This document shows positions 1 to 8,260 of a stretch of DNA of 64,000 nucleotides, piece after piece (the stretch's first letter is position 1; every line of letters begins with the position of its first letter). This DNA is from Palsa-504 sp963753225. Lineage in GTDB: Bacteria; Actinomycetota; Actinomycetes; Streptosporangiales; Streptosporangiaceae. Below the pieces are notes generated by a model. It did not search any database and was not told where the DNA came from. It was given only the letters and a program-made list of their open reading frames with translations. Location of the stretch: assembly GCA_963753225.1 (NCBI GenBank), contig CAVWBQ010000017.1:106762-170761 (forward strand). The letters are read 5' to 3'. A program made the translations under genes and the position numbers.

Positions 1-1
1 G

Positions 2-1162
2 GCGGTCGACGCCTCCCTGGAGTCGCTGCAGTCCGTTCCGGCGCCGGTGGCCGGTGCGCTCGCCGGGGCGATGAGAGGACTCGCCGAGGGGATCAACGGC
101 ACGACCGACGTTGAGGTCGCCGCCCTGCAGGCGCACGGCAGGCTGCTCGGGCGAATCCAGGATGCCGCCGCCTCGGGCAACCCGGACGCTTCGCTCGGCG
201 CGACGGCACTGGCCCGCCTGCTCGGGCCCGCGGAGTCGATGCCGGTCGATCTCGGCCGCCTGGAGGAGCGAGCCGACCAGGAGCGCGACCGGCTTCGCAC
301 CAGGCTCAATGAGGCGTGCGAGCGATTGTCGCCGGGGGTGACGCCGTCGCGGCTCGTGCGCGAACTCCTCCGAGACCACCCTGGTGAACAGGGAATCTAC
401 GCCGCCGCGCGGGAGACGATCGACGAGGCCACGGCCTTCGTGATCGGCAACGACCTCCTGCCTCCTCCGGGCGGCGCGTGCGAGGTCGGCCCGGCTCCTC
501 CGTCCCGGCGATGGGCCGCGGCCATGATGTACTGGACCGGGCCCTTCGAGGACGACGCCCCGGCCCGCTACTACGTCAGCCCGCCCGACGAGTCCTGGGA
601 CGAAGAGGCCAAGCACGAGTGGCTGGCCGTCTTTAGCGCCACCATGGGTCCCGCCGTCACGGTGCACGAGGTCACGCCCGGTCACTTCGCCCACGGCCGG
701 ATGCTCCGCCGGCTCGTCCGGGGAGACGTGAGGCGCAGCCTGTTCTCGGAGGCGTTCGTCGAAGGATGGGCCTGCTACGCCGAGGAGCTGATGGTCGAGC
801 AGGGCTTCAGGGCAGATGACCCCCGGTTCGCCATCGGCGTCTACCTCGACGCCCTCGTCGGGGTGACCGGGCTCGCCTCCGCCCTCGGCATCCACCGGGG
901 GACGATGACCGTGGACGACGCCACGGCGCGCTTCGAGGCCGACGCCTTCCTGCTCGGCCCGGCAGCCAGGAGCGAAGCGACGAGGGCTACCTACGACCCC
1001 ACCTACGGGCGCTACACGTGGGGCAAGCTCGAGATCATGTCGCTTCGGGACCAGGCCCTAGCCGCCTGGGGGACGAAGTCCTCGCTCCGGCGCTTCCACG
1101 AAGCCCTCCTCGCCCTTGGAGCACCTCCGCTCGGCACGATGAGCGACGCCCTCCTCGCTTAG
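2..1162 (+). CDS. DUF885 family protein, 5' end cut by the window
   Basis: The reading frame is already open at base 2, so this is the C-terminal part (about 386 residues) of a protein whose start lies outside the window; an internal GTG at 47 is probably not the start. The family marker is the metallopeptidase-like motif HEVTPGHF at about bases 664-688, typical of DUF885 proteins, followed by an EAFVEGW segment near 748 that is also conserved in the family. DUF885 members are usually about 550-600 residues and are thought to be zinc peptidase-like, but their substrates are mostly unknown. No signal peptide can be judged. It ends cleanly at 1162, and about 750 bp without a convincing gene follow. 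Confidence 0.8.
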   Translation, partial: AVDASLESLQSVPAPVAGALAGAMRGLAEGINGTTDVEVAALQAHGRLLGRIQDAAASGNPDASLGATALARLLGPAESMPVDLGRLEERADQERDRLRTRLNEACERLSPGVTPSRLVRELLRDHPGEQGIYAAARETIDEATAFVIGNDLLPPPGGACEVGPAPPSRRWAAAMMYWTGPFEDDAPARYYVSPPDESWDEEAKHEWLAVFSATMGPAVTVHEVTPGHFAHGRMLRRLVRGDVRRSLFSEAFVEGWACYAEELMVEQGFRADDPRFAIGVYLDALVGVTGLASALGIHRGTMTVDDATARFEADAFLLGPAARSEATRATYDPTYGRYTWGKLEIMSLRDQALAAWGTKSSLRRFHEALLALGAPPLGTMSDALLA

Positions 1163-1918
1163 CCCAGTCCATTCCCCCAGACCGGCCACCGGATCAGACG
1201 GGCTTCGGGCGCGGCCGTTCCCACGACCTTCTGCCCGCCATCGCGCGGAGCGACATCAAGTCGCAACCCGGTTCGGCGTGCTGGCAGCCGTGCTCCTCGA
1301 TCCAGGCCATGACGTCGCGCACCATCCGCGGCCATATCTTCCGGGTTGTGTGCCCTGGCGGACGACCTGGGCTCTACGAGTTAATCCTGGTTACTACGTA
1401 TTCTTCAGCATCGAAGCCAGCACTCGCTACGGGCGTGTCCTCGGCGTCACCGCTGAACGAAACACGCCGTCATAGCGTCTGACCCGCCAACTTGTGTGTC
1501 CGGTGGTGGCCGCTCAGCACTGCTTTTGACCGGCAGCGAATGGCATGTTAATGGCACGGTGATCTTGTATGTAGGCGCCGGACGGAGAAATCAGCGTCGT
1601 TGGGTTATGAGCCGGGCGACGCAGGTATACGGCCTCCCGTCAGGTCTCTGGCGGAGCCGCCAGCCTGGGCAAGCGCTGGCCATCTTGAATCTGAGCGTGC
1701 GCCCCGTCTCAGTGATCGCACCCGATCCCGGGCAGTCTCGTGCACGAATCCGTGCGCACGGTCGCAGATCGTGCGTACACGCCCGTGCGGATGCGACGCC
1801 GTCCGGCGATGTCGGCATGCTCAGCGATGGGCGGGTCGCCAGCCCGTCATGTCGCGGTCTGCTCGGCCAGCATTCCTCGCAGATCAGCACTCTCATTTCG
1901 AGATTTGAACTATCAGTT
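1163..1918. other. Intergenic stretch without a supported gene
   Basis: The open frames here on both strands overlap each other, have mixed composition and match no family I recognise. The last 100 bases are AT-richer than their surroundings and probably carry the promoter of the TetR gene that starts at 1941. Confidence 0.5.
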
Positions 1919-1935
1919 TGAGAGTTGTACTCTCA
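1919..1935. promoter_or_regulatory. Palindromic operator just upstream of the TetR gene
   Basis: The 17-bp sequence TGAGAGTTGTACTCTCA is a perfect inverted repeat with 7-bp arms and a 3-bp centre. It ends 5 bp before the ATG at 1941. Extra imperfect symmetry (AGTT on the left, AACT on the right) extends it. Position and size fit an autoregulatory TetR operator that overlaps the transcription or translation start. No Shine-Dalgarno sequence fits between it and the ATG, so the transcript may be leaderless. Confidence 0.65.
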
Positions 1936-1940
1936 TAACT

Positions 1941-2660
1941 ATGGCTACCGATGTAAGACGCCACCGCTCGTCCGGCGGCACGGACGGCCAGGCGCGGACT
2001 CGCCTGGCTCGCGCCGCAGTCGCCGGGGCTGCGCGCACCCTTTTCCTCGAACGCGGCTACGCCGGAACGACGATCGAGGCCATCAGTGACCTGTCGGATG
2101 TCCCGTCGGCGACGGTGTACCGGCTGTTCTCGTCGAAGCTCGGGATCCTCAAGGCGCTGCTCGGTGTCTCCATAGCCGGTGACGACAAGGCCGTCCCCTT
2201 GCAGGACCGGCCCCACGTCCGTGCGCTTCTGGCGGACCCAGACCCCAGGAACCAGCTGTCGGGTTTCGCTGGCATCACCCGCGGCATTATGTCGAGGACC
2301 GAGCCAGTACACCGGATCCTCGTCAGCGCGGCCGGCTCCGATCCTGACGCTGCTGCGCTGCTCGCCGAGCAGACCCGGCACAGGCAACAGGGCCAGGCGC
2401 AGATCGCACGTTCTCTGGCCCGCGCGGGCGCCCTACGGCCGAAGCTGCGCGAGCGCGATGCTGCGGACATCATCCACGCACTCATGTCCCCCGAGGTCTA
2501 CCGGCTGCTCGTCGGTGACCGAGGCTGGCCCCCCGAGCGCTACGAACAATGGCTGAAAGAGATCCTCATCGACCAACTGCTTCCCCCACCGGCGCCCGGA
2601 AACAGGGCGCCCCCGAACGTCCGAGAGGCACGCGTGATTCCCCATGGAAAACAGAAATAG
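1941..2660 (+). CDS. TetR/AcrR family transcriptional regulator
   Basis: This is a 239-residue protein with an N-terminal TetR helix-turn-helix at about residues 20-65 (GYAGTTIEAISDLSDVPSAT, then VYRLFSSK), followed by an all-helical ligand-binding half. I chose the ATG at 1941 because it starts just before the DNA-binding domain and directly follows the palindrome at 1919-1935; the frame is open further upstream, but that part is composition noise. It is followed by a DoxX-like membrane gene in the same direction, so the pair is probably one transcript under autorepression. The ligand is unknown. A proline-rich tail after about residue 215 is not part of the domain. Confidence 0.85.
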   Translation: MATDVRRHRSSGGTDGQARTRLARAAVAGAARTLFLERGYAGTTIEAISDLSDVPSATVYRLFSSKLGILKALLGVSIAGDDKAVPLQDRPHVRALLADPDPRNQLSGFAGITRGIMSRTEPVHRILVSAAGSDPDAAALLAEQTRHRQQGQAQIARSLARAGALRPKLRERDAADIIHALMSPEVYRLLVGDRGWPPERYEQWLKEILIDQLLPPPAPGNRAPPNVREARVIPHGKQK

Positions 2661-2733
2661 GTCAGGCGGGAGCGTGAGCCTGCCGGGCGACGCACCGTAC
2701 CCGTACACCAAACCGACGAGACACGATGTCGGC

Positions 2734-3285
2734 ATGGATACCCGGACCGAATCGGCCATCGCCAGTCGTTACGGATCCACGCGCTGGCGATCGGTCGGCT
2801 ACTGGCTGGCCACCGCAGTGGTGGCAGGCGAACTGGCACTCGGCGGCATCTGGGACATCGCGCGCATCCCCTTCGTCGCCGACCTGGTGAGGCACCTGAG
2901 CTATCCGTCCTATTTCCTAGTGCTACTGGGAAGCTGGAAGGTGCTGGGCGCCGTCGCCCTGCTCATCCCGCGCCGCCCATTGCTCAAGGAATGGGCCTAT
3001 GCGGGCGCCTTCTTCACCTACACCGGAGCGATCTTCTCTCACCTGGCGACCGGCTACGACCTCGTCGAGGTGGGGCTGCTGGCCATCTTGACCGCCCTGA
3101 CCGTATTGTCTTGGGCACTACGGCCCCCCAGCCGCCGCACATTGCGCCGGACATCCGCCTCACCGGTGGCTGCTGCGGTGCGCGATACCGCGGGCGTCGC
3201 GCACACAACTGCGGTGATCGGGCACGCCACCCCGGGTTCAGCCGAAGCCGCCGCAGGCGCAGCTACGCCGAGGAAGGAACGGTGA
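2734..3285 (+). CDS. DoxX-like membrane protein
   Basis: This is a small integral membrane protein of about 183 residues with four hydrophobic helices. The segment around GSWKVLGAVALLIPR and the following EWAYAGAFFTYTGAIFSHLA are typical of the DoxX-like (DoxX_2) family found in many actinomycete TetR-linked pairs. Its role is poorly defined; DoxX-type proteins have been linked to redox or thiol stress. The frame also offers an ATG at 2644 that overlaps the TetR stop, but the ATG at 2734 directly precedes the conserved part. The last 45 residues are rich in Ala, Thr and Arg and look like a cytoplasmic tail. It is probably co-transcribed with the TetR gene. Confidence 0.8.
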   Translation: MDTRTESAIASRYGSTRWRSVGYWLATAVVAGELALGGIWDIARIPFVADLVRHLSYPSYFLVLLGSWKVLGAVALLIPRRPLLKEWAYAGAFFTYTGAIFSHLATGYDLVEVGLLAILTALTVLSWALRPPSRRTLRRTSASPVAAAVRDTAGVAHTTAVIGHATPGSAEAAAGAATPRKER

Positions 3286-3311
3286 GCGACGATAGCCCGC
3301 GTGCGACCCGC

Positions 3312-3347
3312 GACGCGTTCACGGTGAACGCAAACCCGAGTTGGCTC
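3312..3347. repeat. Palindrome-containing repeat, left copy
   Basis: A 36-bp block made of GACGCGTTCACGGTGAACG, then CAAAC and CCGAGTTGGCTC. It contains the palindrome GTTCAC-G-GTGAAC. A second block with the same parts lies at 4449-4484, with the CCGAGTTGGCTC part on the other side and inverted. The two blocks bracket the gene at 3462-4112. Confidence 0.6.
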
Positions 3348-3461
3348 ATTTAGTGCGCAACGTACGCCGGACTGCGCGGCCGGCGGCTCATGTAGGGGTT
3401 CGCAGGCAGGTGCCGCGGTTTCCCGGTGTTCTGTTGTCGCGGTGGTCGCTGCGGCCTGCTG

Positions 3462-4112
3462 TTACCGGAGGGGTTCAGCCGATGCGGCCCGCAGCCGGGC
3501 TGCCGATCCGGCTGCGACCAGGGCCCACCCGGCGGCGGTCCTCGGCCTGCGCCGCTGCACGGCCCGGGCCACCCAGGGGACATAGAACACGACGGTGTAG
3601 CCGTCGCTGGCGATCGCGAGCACCGTCAGCCGCCGCGGGTGGCGCAGGCCCCACCAAACGCCGATGACCATGCCCACGACAGTGGACGCAAGCCTGTACT
3701 GGGGGGTGTCCGTGTACCTGAAAACGGGGAGGATCCGCGATAGGTGGCGCTCTAGGCGGCTGGCCGCGGGTGTCGGCGTCCGGGCGGCAGCCGGGGCCTT
3801 GGTGCCAGGCTCGGGCAACGCCCCCTCCCGTTGCAGCCGCTGGATGTTCTGCTGCATGTTCTCTCGCACCTCGGCCGGGGTCGGCGCTTCGGTGCCCAGG
3901 CCCCACGCCACCAGCCCGTAGCCAGCAGCGCTCGTCCACGCGGCCAGGGCCCGCCGCCGGCGCCCGGCGGCCCAGTGCCCGGCCCCGACAGCGGCCTGGG
4001 TAACAACGGGGGCGACACGAGGCACCCATCCAAGCATCCCCGCGGGCCTGGCCCCGTCCAGGAGGGGCAAGGCCATCCGCAGCACCTGGGCCCAGCTGTC
4101 ATCACGAGCCAT
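3462..4112 (-). CDS. Hypothetical membrane protein
   Basis: A protein of about 216 residues that I do not recognise. It has a hydrophobic, Ala/Gly/Trp-rich N-terminal half, a central Gln/Arg-rich helix (ENMQQNIQRLQREG) that could be a short coiled coil, then an Ala/Pro/Thr-rich linker and one or two hydrophobic segments (LASTVVGMVIGVWWGL and TVLAIASDGYTVVFYVPWVA). The chosen ATG at 4112 begins MARDDSWAQ; a GTG or ATG 12 codons upstream (4148) is possible. It stands alone on the minus strand between the TetR-DoxX pair and the DedA gene and is bracketed by the two palindromic repeats. Confidence 0.55.
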   Translation of the reverse strand: MARDDSWAQVLRMALPLLDGARPAGMLGWVPRVAPVVTQAAVGAGHWAAGRRRRALAAWTSAAGYGLVAWGLGTEAPTPAEVRENMQQNIQRLQREGALPEPGTKAPAAARTPTPAASRLERHLSRILPVFRYTDTPQYRLASTVVGMVIGVWWGLRHPRRLTVLAIASDGYTVVFYVPWVARAVQRRRPRTAAGWALVAAGSAARLRAASAEPLR

Positions 4113-4148
4113 CCCGGTATTGTCGCCCAGGCGGCGCGTGCGTGCCAA

Positions 4149-4941
4149 GCTCCCGGGCTGCCGCCACCCCGGCGCCGCCGCCCGGCGGGGGGCAGGGCGG
4201 CGCCGACGCTCAGCTCCGGCCGCATCCGCGCTAGCGCCCCGCCGCTCATCTGCTCAACCGGGATCTCCTGGCCGGGTTGCGGGGCCCGTGTCACCTCCTG
4301 CCCGCCGTGCGGAAGTACCCCGCACCGGGGACTCAAGCTCGAACCCGGGTGATCCCGTCCACTACGAGTTCAACCGTGCGCAGGTTTCGTCAACTTGAGA
4401 AGAAATTCGCAGGTCAGCGTATTAAGCCGATCGAAAGTCCATGATCGTGAGCCAACTCGGGACGCGTTCACGGTGAACGGAAACATCCCTCCAGGGGCCG
4501 CCGCGCTTCAGCCGCTGGCCAGGTAAGGGCCTTTGCTGCCAGCGGAGCGGCAGCATGGCGCGGACTTCGGCCGGCTCATCAACCTGAGCACGCTGCAGGA
4601 CAGCCGGATCCGGTGCCGCCTGCGCGCCAGCGGGCCCGGCCCGGGTGAGCCGGACGTCAGTTCACCTGGCCGCAAGGCACCGGGCACTGCGCACAAAACG
4701 CCCGATAAGCTAGTTTGGATCTCACGGCACCCCAAGGTGAGCGCCCGTGCGGATCAGCCCGGCCCTCAGCAATGCCGCGGGAGGTCTGCATGACGGAACC
4801 CGTGGTGGCGGGCCGGACCGACGGGTCAGTGGCGGCCAGGAACGGGATGCCGCAGGGGCCAGATGATCCGCCGGTCGTGCTCGCGGCCGCTTTCGGCCTC
4901 TGCTCATCCGGCCACGCTGGCGCTGGCTAGGTCGCGCAACC
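4149..4941. other. Intergenic stretch with the second palindromic repeat
   Basis: No gene is supported. The short frames here match no known family. The region holds the right copy of the repeat at 4449-4484 and an AT-richer patch near 4385-4450. Confidence 0.5.
4449..4484. repeat. Palindrome-containing repeat, right copy
   Basis: GAGCCAACTCGG followed by GACGCGTTCACGGTGAACG and GAAAC. The second part repeats 3312-3335 in direct orientation with one mismatch, while GAGCCAACTCGG is the inverse complement of the end of the left copy. Seen directly in the sequence. Confidence 0.6.
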
Positions 4942-5538
4942 ATGGGACTGGCCGAATACGCCGTCATGTTCGTGCTCGTCGCGATCATGGGAGCCGGCCT
5001 GCCCGGTCCCGGTGACGCGTCGCTCATGGCGGCGGGGACGCTGGCGGGAGAGGGCAAGCTCAATGTATGGATCGTGCTGGCAGTGGCCATGGTCGCCTGG
5101 ATGCTGGGTTCGGTCATCGGATTCTTGATCGGCGCGCACGGGGGACGTCCACTGCTCGACCACCCGGGGAGAGTGGAGAAATCGCGGCGGAAACTGCTCG
5201 CCAAAGGCGACCGCGCCTTCGGCCGCTATACCTTCGTGGCGTCCATGACGATGCCGGCCTTCGTGTCCGGGATCTTCCGGGTGCAGTTCTGGATATTCAT
5301 GCTAGGCGCGCTCGTCGCCGGTATCGGCTGGATCGGTATGTACGTCGGGATTTCGTACCTCCTGGGCGAGGAGATCGCGAAGCTCATCGGAAGAGTCGGC
5401 ACGAAGGCAGTGCTCGGCGTGATCGTGATCGTTGCGATTGGACTGGCTATCAGGTTCGGGGTGTCGAAGTGGCGCGCCACCCGGCAAGCACCACCGGCCG
5501 GGCAGGAGTCCCCCAGAATTAAGGCAACCTCGGACTAA
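4942..5538 (+). CDS. DedA/VTT-domain membrane protein
   Basis: A 198-residue integral membrane protein with about five hydrophobic segments. The region around GPGDASLMAAGTLAGEG and the later FGRYTFVASMTMPAFVSGIFR fits the SNARE-associated/VTT (DedA) domain, where the second amphipathic segment with a conserved Arg follows a Pro. DedA proteins are thought to be lipid scramblases or carriers in the cytoplasmic membrane; some carry undecaprenyl phosphate or phosphatidylethanolamine. The segment normally reading FxGRFxPxxR is altered here, so the substrate is uncertain. The C-terminal 25 residues are polar. It has no clear operon partner. Confidence 0.8.
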   Translation: MGLAEYAVMFVLVAIMGAGLPGPGDASLMAAGTLAGEGKLNVWIVLAVAMVAWMLGSVIGFLIGAHGGRPLLDHPGRVEKSRRKLLAKGDRAFGRYTFVASMTMPAFVSGIFRVQFWIFMLGALVAGIGWIGMYVGISYLLGEEIAKLIGRVGTKAVLGVIVIVAIGLAIRFGVSKWRATRQAPPAGQESPRIKATSD

Positions 5539-5547
5539 TCCCTGATC

Positions 5548-6000
5548 GTGCATGTCACGGCGTTACCGTTCCCGGACCTGCTCGACCGCGCGCTGCAGCT
5601 GGCACCCCAGCCCGGCCTGGCCGCCCAGATGCCCGAGCACAGCGTGCAACTCGCCGCTACGCTTACCAGCCAGCGAGTCACCCAGTATCGAGCGGACGCC
5701 GGCGGCGGAGAACCGGACGCCGCCAGCCGCCTCGCCATGGCGCTGAACAACCTGTCGGTCCGGCTGGGCGACCAGGGGCGGCGGGAGGAGGCGCTGGCCG
5801 CGATCCAGGGAGCCGTCACCATCCGCCGGGAGCTGGCCGCCAGGTGGCCCGATGCGTACGGCCAGGAACTGGAACGGTCGTTGCAAGTTATTGCCTGGCT
5901 TCAGCACCGCGAGAGTCATGCATCCCTTGGGGAAGCCCAATGCGTGATAACGGTCCGTTATCACGTCCTCCGGTCATCGCCATTCGTACCGCTCAGATGA
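5548..6000 (+). pseudogene. Tetratricopeptide-repeat protein remnant
   Basis: The middle of this 150-residue frame (SRLAMALNNLSVRLGDQGRR, EEALAAIQGAVTIRRELA) is one good TPR unit of the kind found in long actinobacterial TPR or NB-ARC proteins. Only one to one and a half repeats remain, and the last 35 residues are unrelated. It starts 10 bp after the DedA gene and has no clear ribosome binding site. Most likely it is a leftover piece of a much longer gene. Confidence 0.55.
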
Positions 6001-6138
6001 GCCGGACCTGGCCGGGTGTACGGCGTTGGACTGGTGGCGGGATAAGGGCGCATCCTGAGAGCGTGAGCGAGCGTGTCATGATCGCCTGCCGTGACTCCGG
6101 CCGGCTACAGGGTGCGGGATTGACCAGAGGAGGCCCTT

Positions 6139-6576
6139 GTGAAGGTCCAGCAGCTCGGGCACGTGGTGCTCAAGGTCCGCGAGCGGGAACGGTCAGAGCG
6201 CTTCTACACCGAGGTTCTCGGGCTACGGATTGCGGCCCGGAGGGACACGCCACCGATGACGTTCTTCACTCTCGGGAACCACCATGACTTCGCCATCGTG
6301 GCGCTCGGAGCGGACACCGCGGACTCGCCGGCGAACAGCCCCGGTTTGTACCATGTCGCTTTCAAGGTCGGCGACTCGATCGATGATCTTCGCCGGGCCA
6401 AAGCGCACTTCGACGCGCTCGGCGTCCCGATTGACGCGATCGAGGATCACGTGGTGGCGCAGAGCATCTACCTCCATGACCCGGACGACAACGCGATCGA
6501 GGTGTACGTCGATACCTCTGACGTCTGGCGCACCGACCCGCGAGCGGTTGCGAGCATCTCCCCGCTTACCCTCTAG
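6139..6576 (+). CDS. VOC family (glyoxalase/dioxygenase-like) protein
   Basis: A 145-residue protein with a complete vicinal-oxygen-chelate fold: it opens with LGHVVLKVRERERSERFYTE, has the central GLYHVAFKV strand and ends with NAIEVYVD. The likely metal ligands are His in LGHV, His in LYHV and Glu in IEVY. Family members are metal-dependent lyases, dioxygenases or drug-binding proteins; the substrate cannot be told from sequence. The start is a GTG at 6139 preceded by a strong ribosome binding site (AGAGGAGG at 6124-6131). It is a single-gene unit between a TPR remnant and a transposase remnant. Confidence 0.85.
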   Translation: MKVQQLGHVVLKVRERERSERFYTEVLGLRIAARRDTPPMTFFTLGNHHDFAIVALGADTADSPANSPGLYHVAFKVGDSIDDLRRAKAHFDALGVPIDAIEDHVVAQSIYLHDPDDNAIEVYVDTSDVWRTDPRAVASISPLTL

Positions 6577-6620
6577 CAAGGCACTCACGGAAACGGACCC
6601 CACGCGAGGTTAGGAACATA

Positions 6621-6884
6621 TCAGCGTTGCAGGGCGAGCCCTTCAACCAGGCAACCATGTCGGCCGGGGAAGCGCCGCCGGCTGTGGCCGGCCCGTATTG
6701 GGCGGGCCTCGGCTGGCCAGGCCCCGGCCCGGTAGCGTGCCCGCCAGCGCCGCGCGGTACGCTCCGGCACGCCTGCATCGGCGGCCGCCGCGGGCCAGCC
6801 GTTCCGCGTCCTTGAGTGCGGCCGCAGGGTCCGTCGCCGCTGCAGCGCCTGCGACTGTTGAGCCTTGCTGAGCACAGTCAGCAT
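6621..6884 (-). pseudogene. Transposase/integrase N-terminal HTH remnant
   Basis: The frame contains AAAADAGVPERTARRWRARY followed by a degenerate version of the RP-x-RAD-x-GRRRFP motif and LVEGLALQR. This is the N-terminal helix-turn-helix part of Mu/IS481-like integrase-type transposases. The DDE core is missing: the frame stops straight after LALQR. It lies next to the left end of the IS110 array and is probably an older insertion. Confidence 0.55.
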
Positions 6885-7207
6885 CTTGGCCGTGCAGCGG
6901 CGTGCACTCCAGCCGCCATCGTGCCATCAGCGCCGGGCCCCCCGGATCGAGTACCGCATGCCCGCATTCCGTCCAGTACGGGCTGCACTCTGGCGAACAT
7001 GTCACCGTTCCCGCAGCCTTGGAGGTGAGACGGTCCGCCTTCTGTGCACCGCTGCGGGCCGAGCGGCCTACAGGTACGCAACCGGGGCCCCGGGGGCTCA
7101 CGCCCCGTAGCTGATCCGAAATTAGACATTAACCAGGCATGCGGCGGCGGCCGGCGGCGTTTGTGCCGTCGGCTTCCGGCGGGGGCGCCGGCCGGCGTAT
7201 GCGGTTA

Positions 7208-8260
7208 CGACATGGTGCGCGATAACGATCGCGGCACTGTCGTGACATGAAGCAGGCCGCGCGGCTTGGGTGATGTTGTGTCGCATTACCTGGGCCGCAC
7301 GGCCTTGTCCAAGCGTATCTTCACCGGCCTCCAGCCGCGGCGCCTCGGCAAACTCGTCGCTGAGCTGGCTGGCACCTGGATGGCTTCTGAGGAGTCCCGG
7401 CTGCGTGAGCGCCGGGGTCACGAGCGTTTGCGTGCGCCTGGAGCAGGCCCGGACCACGAACTCGTATTCGCCGACCGCGTCATCGTGACCCTGGTGACGC
7501 TGCGCTTTCAGCTCCCGCACGCGGCACTGGCAGAGCTCTACCGGGTGGACCGCTCCACGGTCACCCGCGCGATCCGCGAGGTCCGGCCGCTGCTGGCCGC
7601 CCGCGGGTTCGCTGTGCCCGGTCGCCCCGGCCTGCAGCTTCGCACCCTGGCGGACGTCTTCGCCTACGCCTCGGCCCACGGCGTGGAGCTGCGGCTGGAC
7701 GGCACCGAAGTCCAGGTCCGCCGCCCGCGGGCCAGCAAGCCAGGCCGCCGCGCGTTCGTCTCGGGCAAGAAGAAGATGAACACCAAGAAGGCCACTGTCG
7801 TCACTGACGGCGAGGGGCGCACGCTGTGGGCCGGGGCGTTCCGGCCCGGCCGCATGCACGACCAGACGGCTGTGCGAACCGAGGGCATCGCCGACCTGTT
7901 CGAGCAGTTTCCCGAGGTCAAGGCCAAGGTCGACGCCGGGTACCGGGGCCTGGCCAAGGAGTTTCCCGGCCAGGTCCAGGCCCCGCCGCTCAGGCCGAAG
8001 AAGGACGCGACACCGGAGGAAGCCGCCGCCTGGGACGCGGCGCGCCACCAGCAGTCATCGGAACGGATCTGCGTGGAGCACGCCAACGCCGAGCACAAGC
8101 AGTGGCGGACCCTCCAGCGGTTCCTGGGACGACGCGAAGACTTCGACGAGACCTACATGGCCGTTGCCGGCCTGGTATCCGACCGCGCCGCCGAGAGGTG
8201 ATCACCAATCCGACAGTCCGCCAGGCCAGCACACCCCGACCTCAATCGCGCACCACGTCG
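7208..8260 (+). mobile_element. IS5-family insertion sequence with exact ends
   Basis: A 1053-bp element. The left end reads CGACATGGTGCGCGAT and the inverse of the right end reads CGACGTGGTGCGCGAT, giving 16-bp terminal inverted repeats with one mismatch. It is flanked by the 3-bp direct repeat TTA (7205-7207 and 8261-8263). A TNA target duplication is typical of the IS1031/IS5 group. Comparison with the uninterrupted copy B confirms both junctions. Confidence 0.92.
7266..8201 (+). CDS. IS5-family transposase (DDE_Tnp_4 type)
   Basis: A 311-residue transposase. Residues about 70-105 form a helix-turn-helix (LRFQLPHAALAELYRVDRST) typical of DDE superfamily endonucleases with an N-terminal HTH. 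The catalytic triad can be assigned as D145 (LDGTEV), D199 (HDQTAV) and E271 (ICVEHANAEH). The frame begins with TTG at 7266; a GTG at 7278 is an equally good start. It fills almost the whole element, leaving about 58 bp on each side for the terminal repeats. It looks intact, so the element may still be active. Confidence 0.9.
   Translation: MGDVVSHYLGRTALSKRIFTGLQPRRLGKLVAELAGTWMASEESRLRERRGHERLRAPGAGPDHELVFADRVIVTLVTLRFQLPHAALAELYRVDRSTVTRAIREVRPLLAARGFAVPGRPGLQLRTLADVFAYASAHGVELRLDGTEVQVRRPRASKPGRRAFVSGKKKMNTKKATVVTDGEGRTLWAGAFRPGRMHDQTAVRTEGIADLFEQFPEVKAKVDAGYRGLAKEFPGQVQAPPLRPKKDATPEEAAAWDAARHQQSSERICVEHANAEHKQWRTLQRFLGRREDFDETYMAVAGLVSDRAAER

Noticed and set aside
1740..1940. 67-codon N-terminal extension of the first TetR protein
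   Set aside because: The extension runs through the operator palindrome and has no family similarity; the ATG at 1941 gives a normal-sized TetR.
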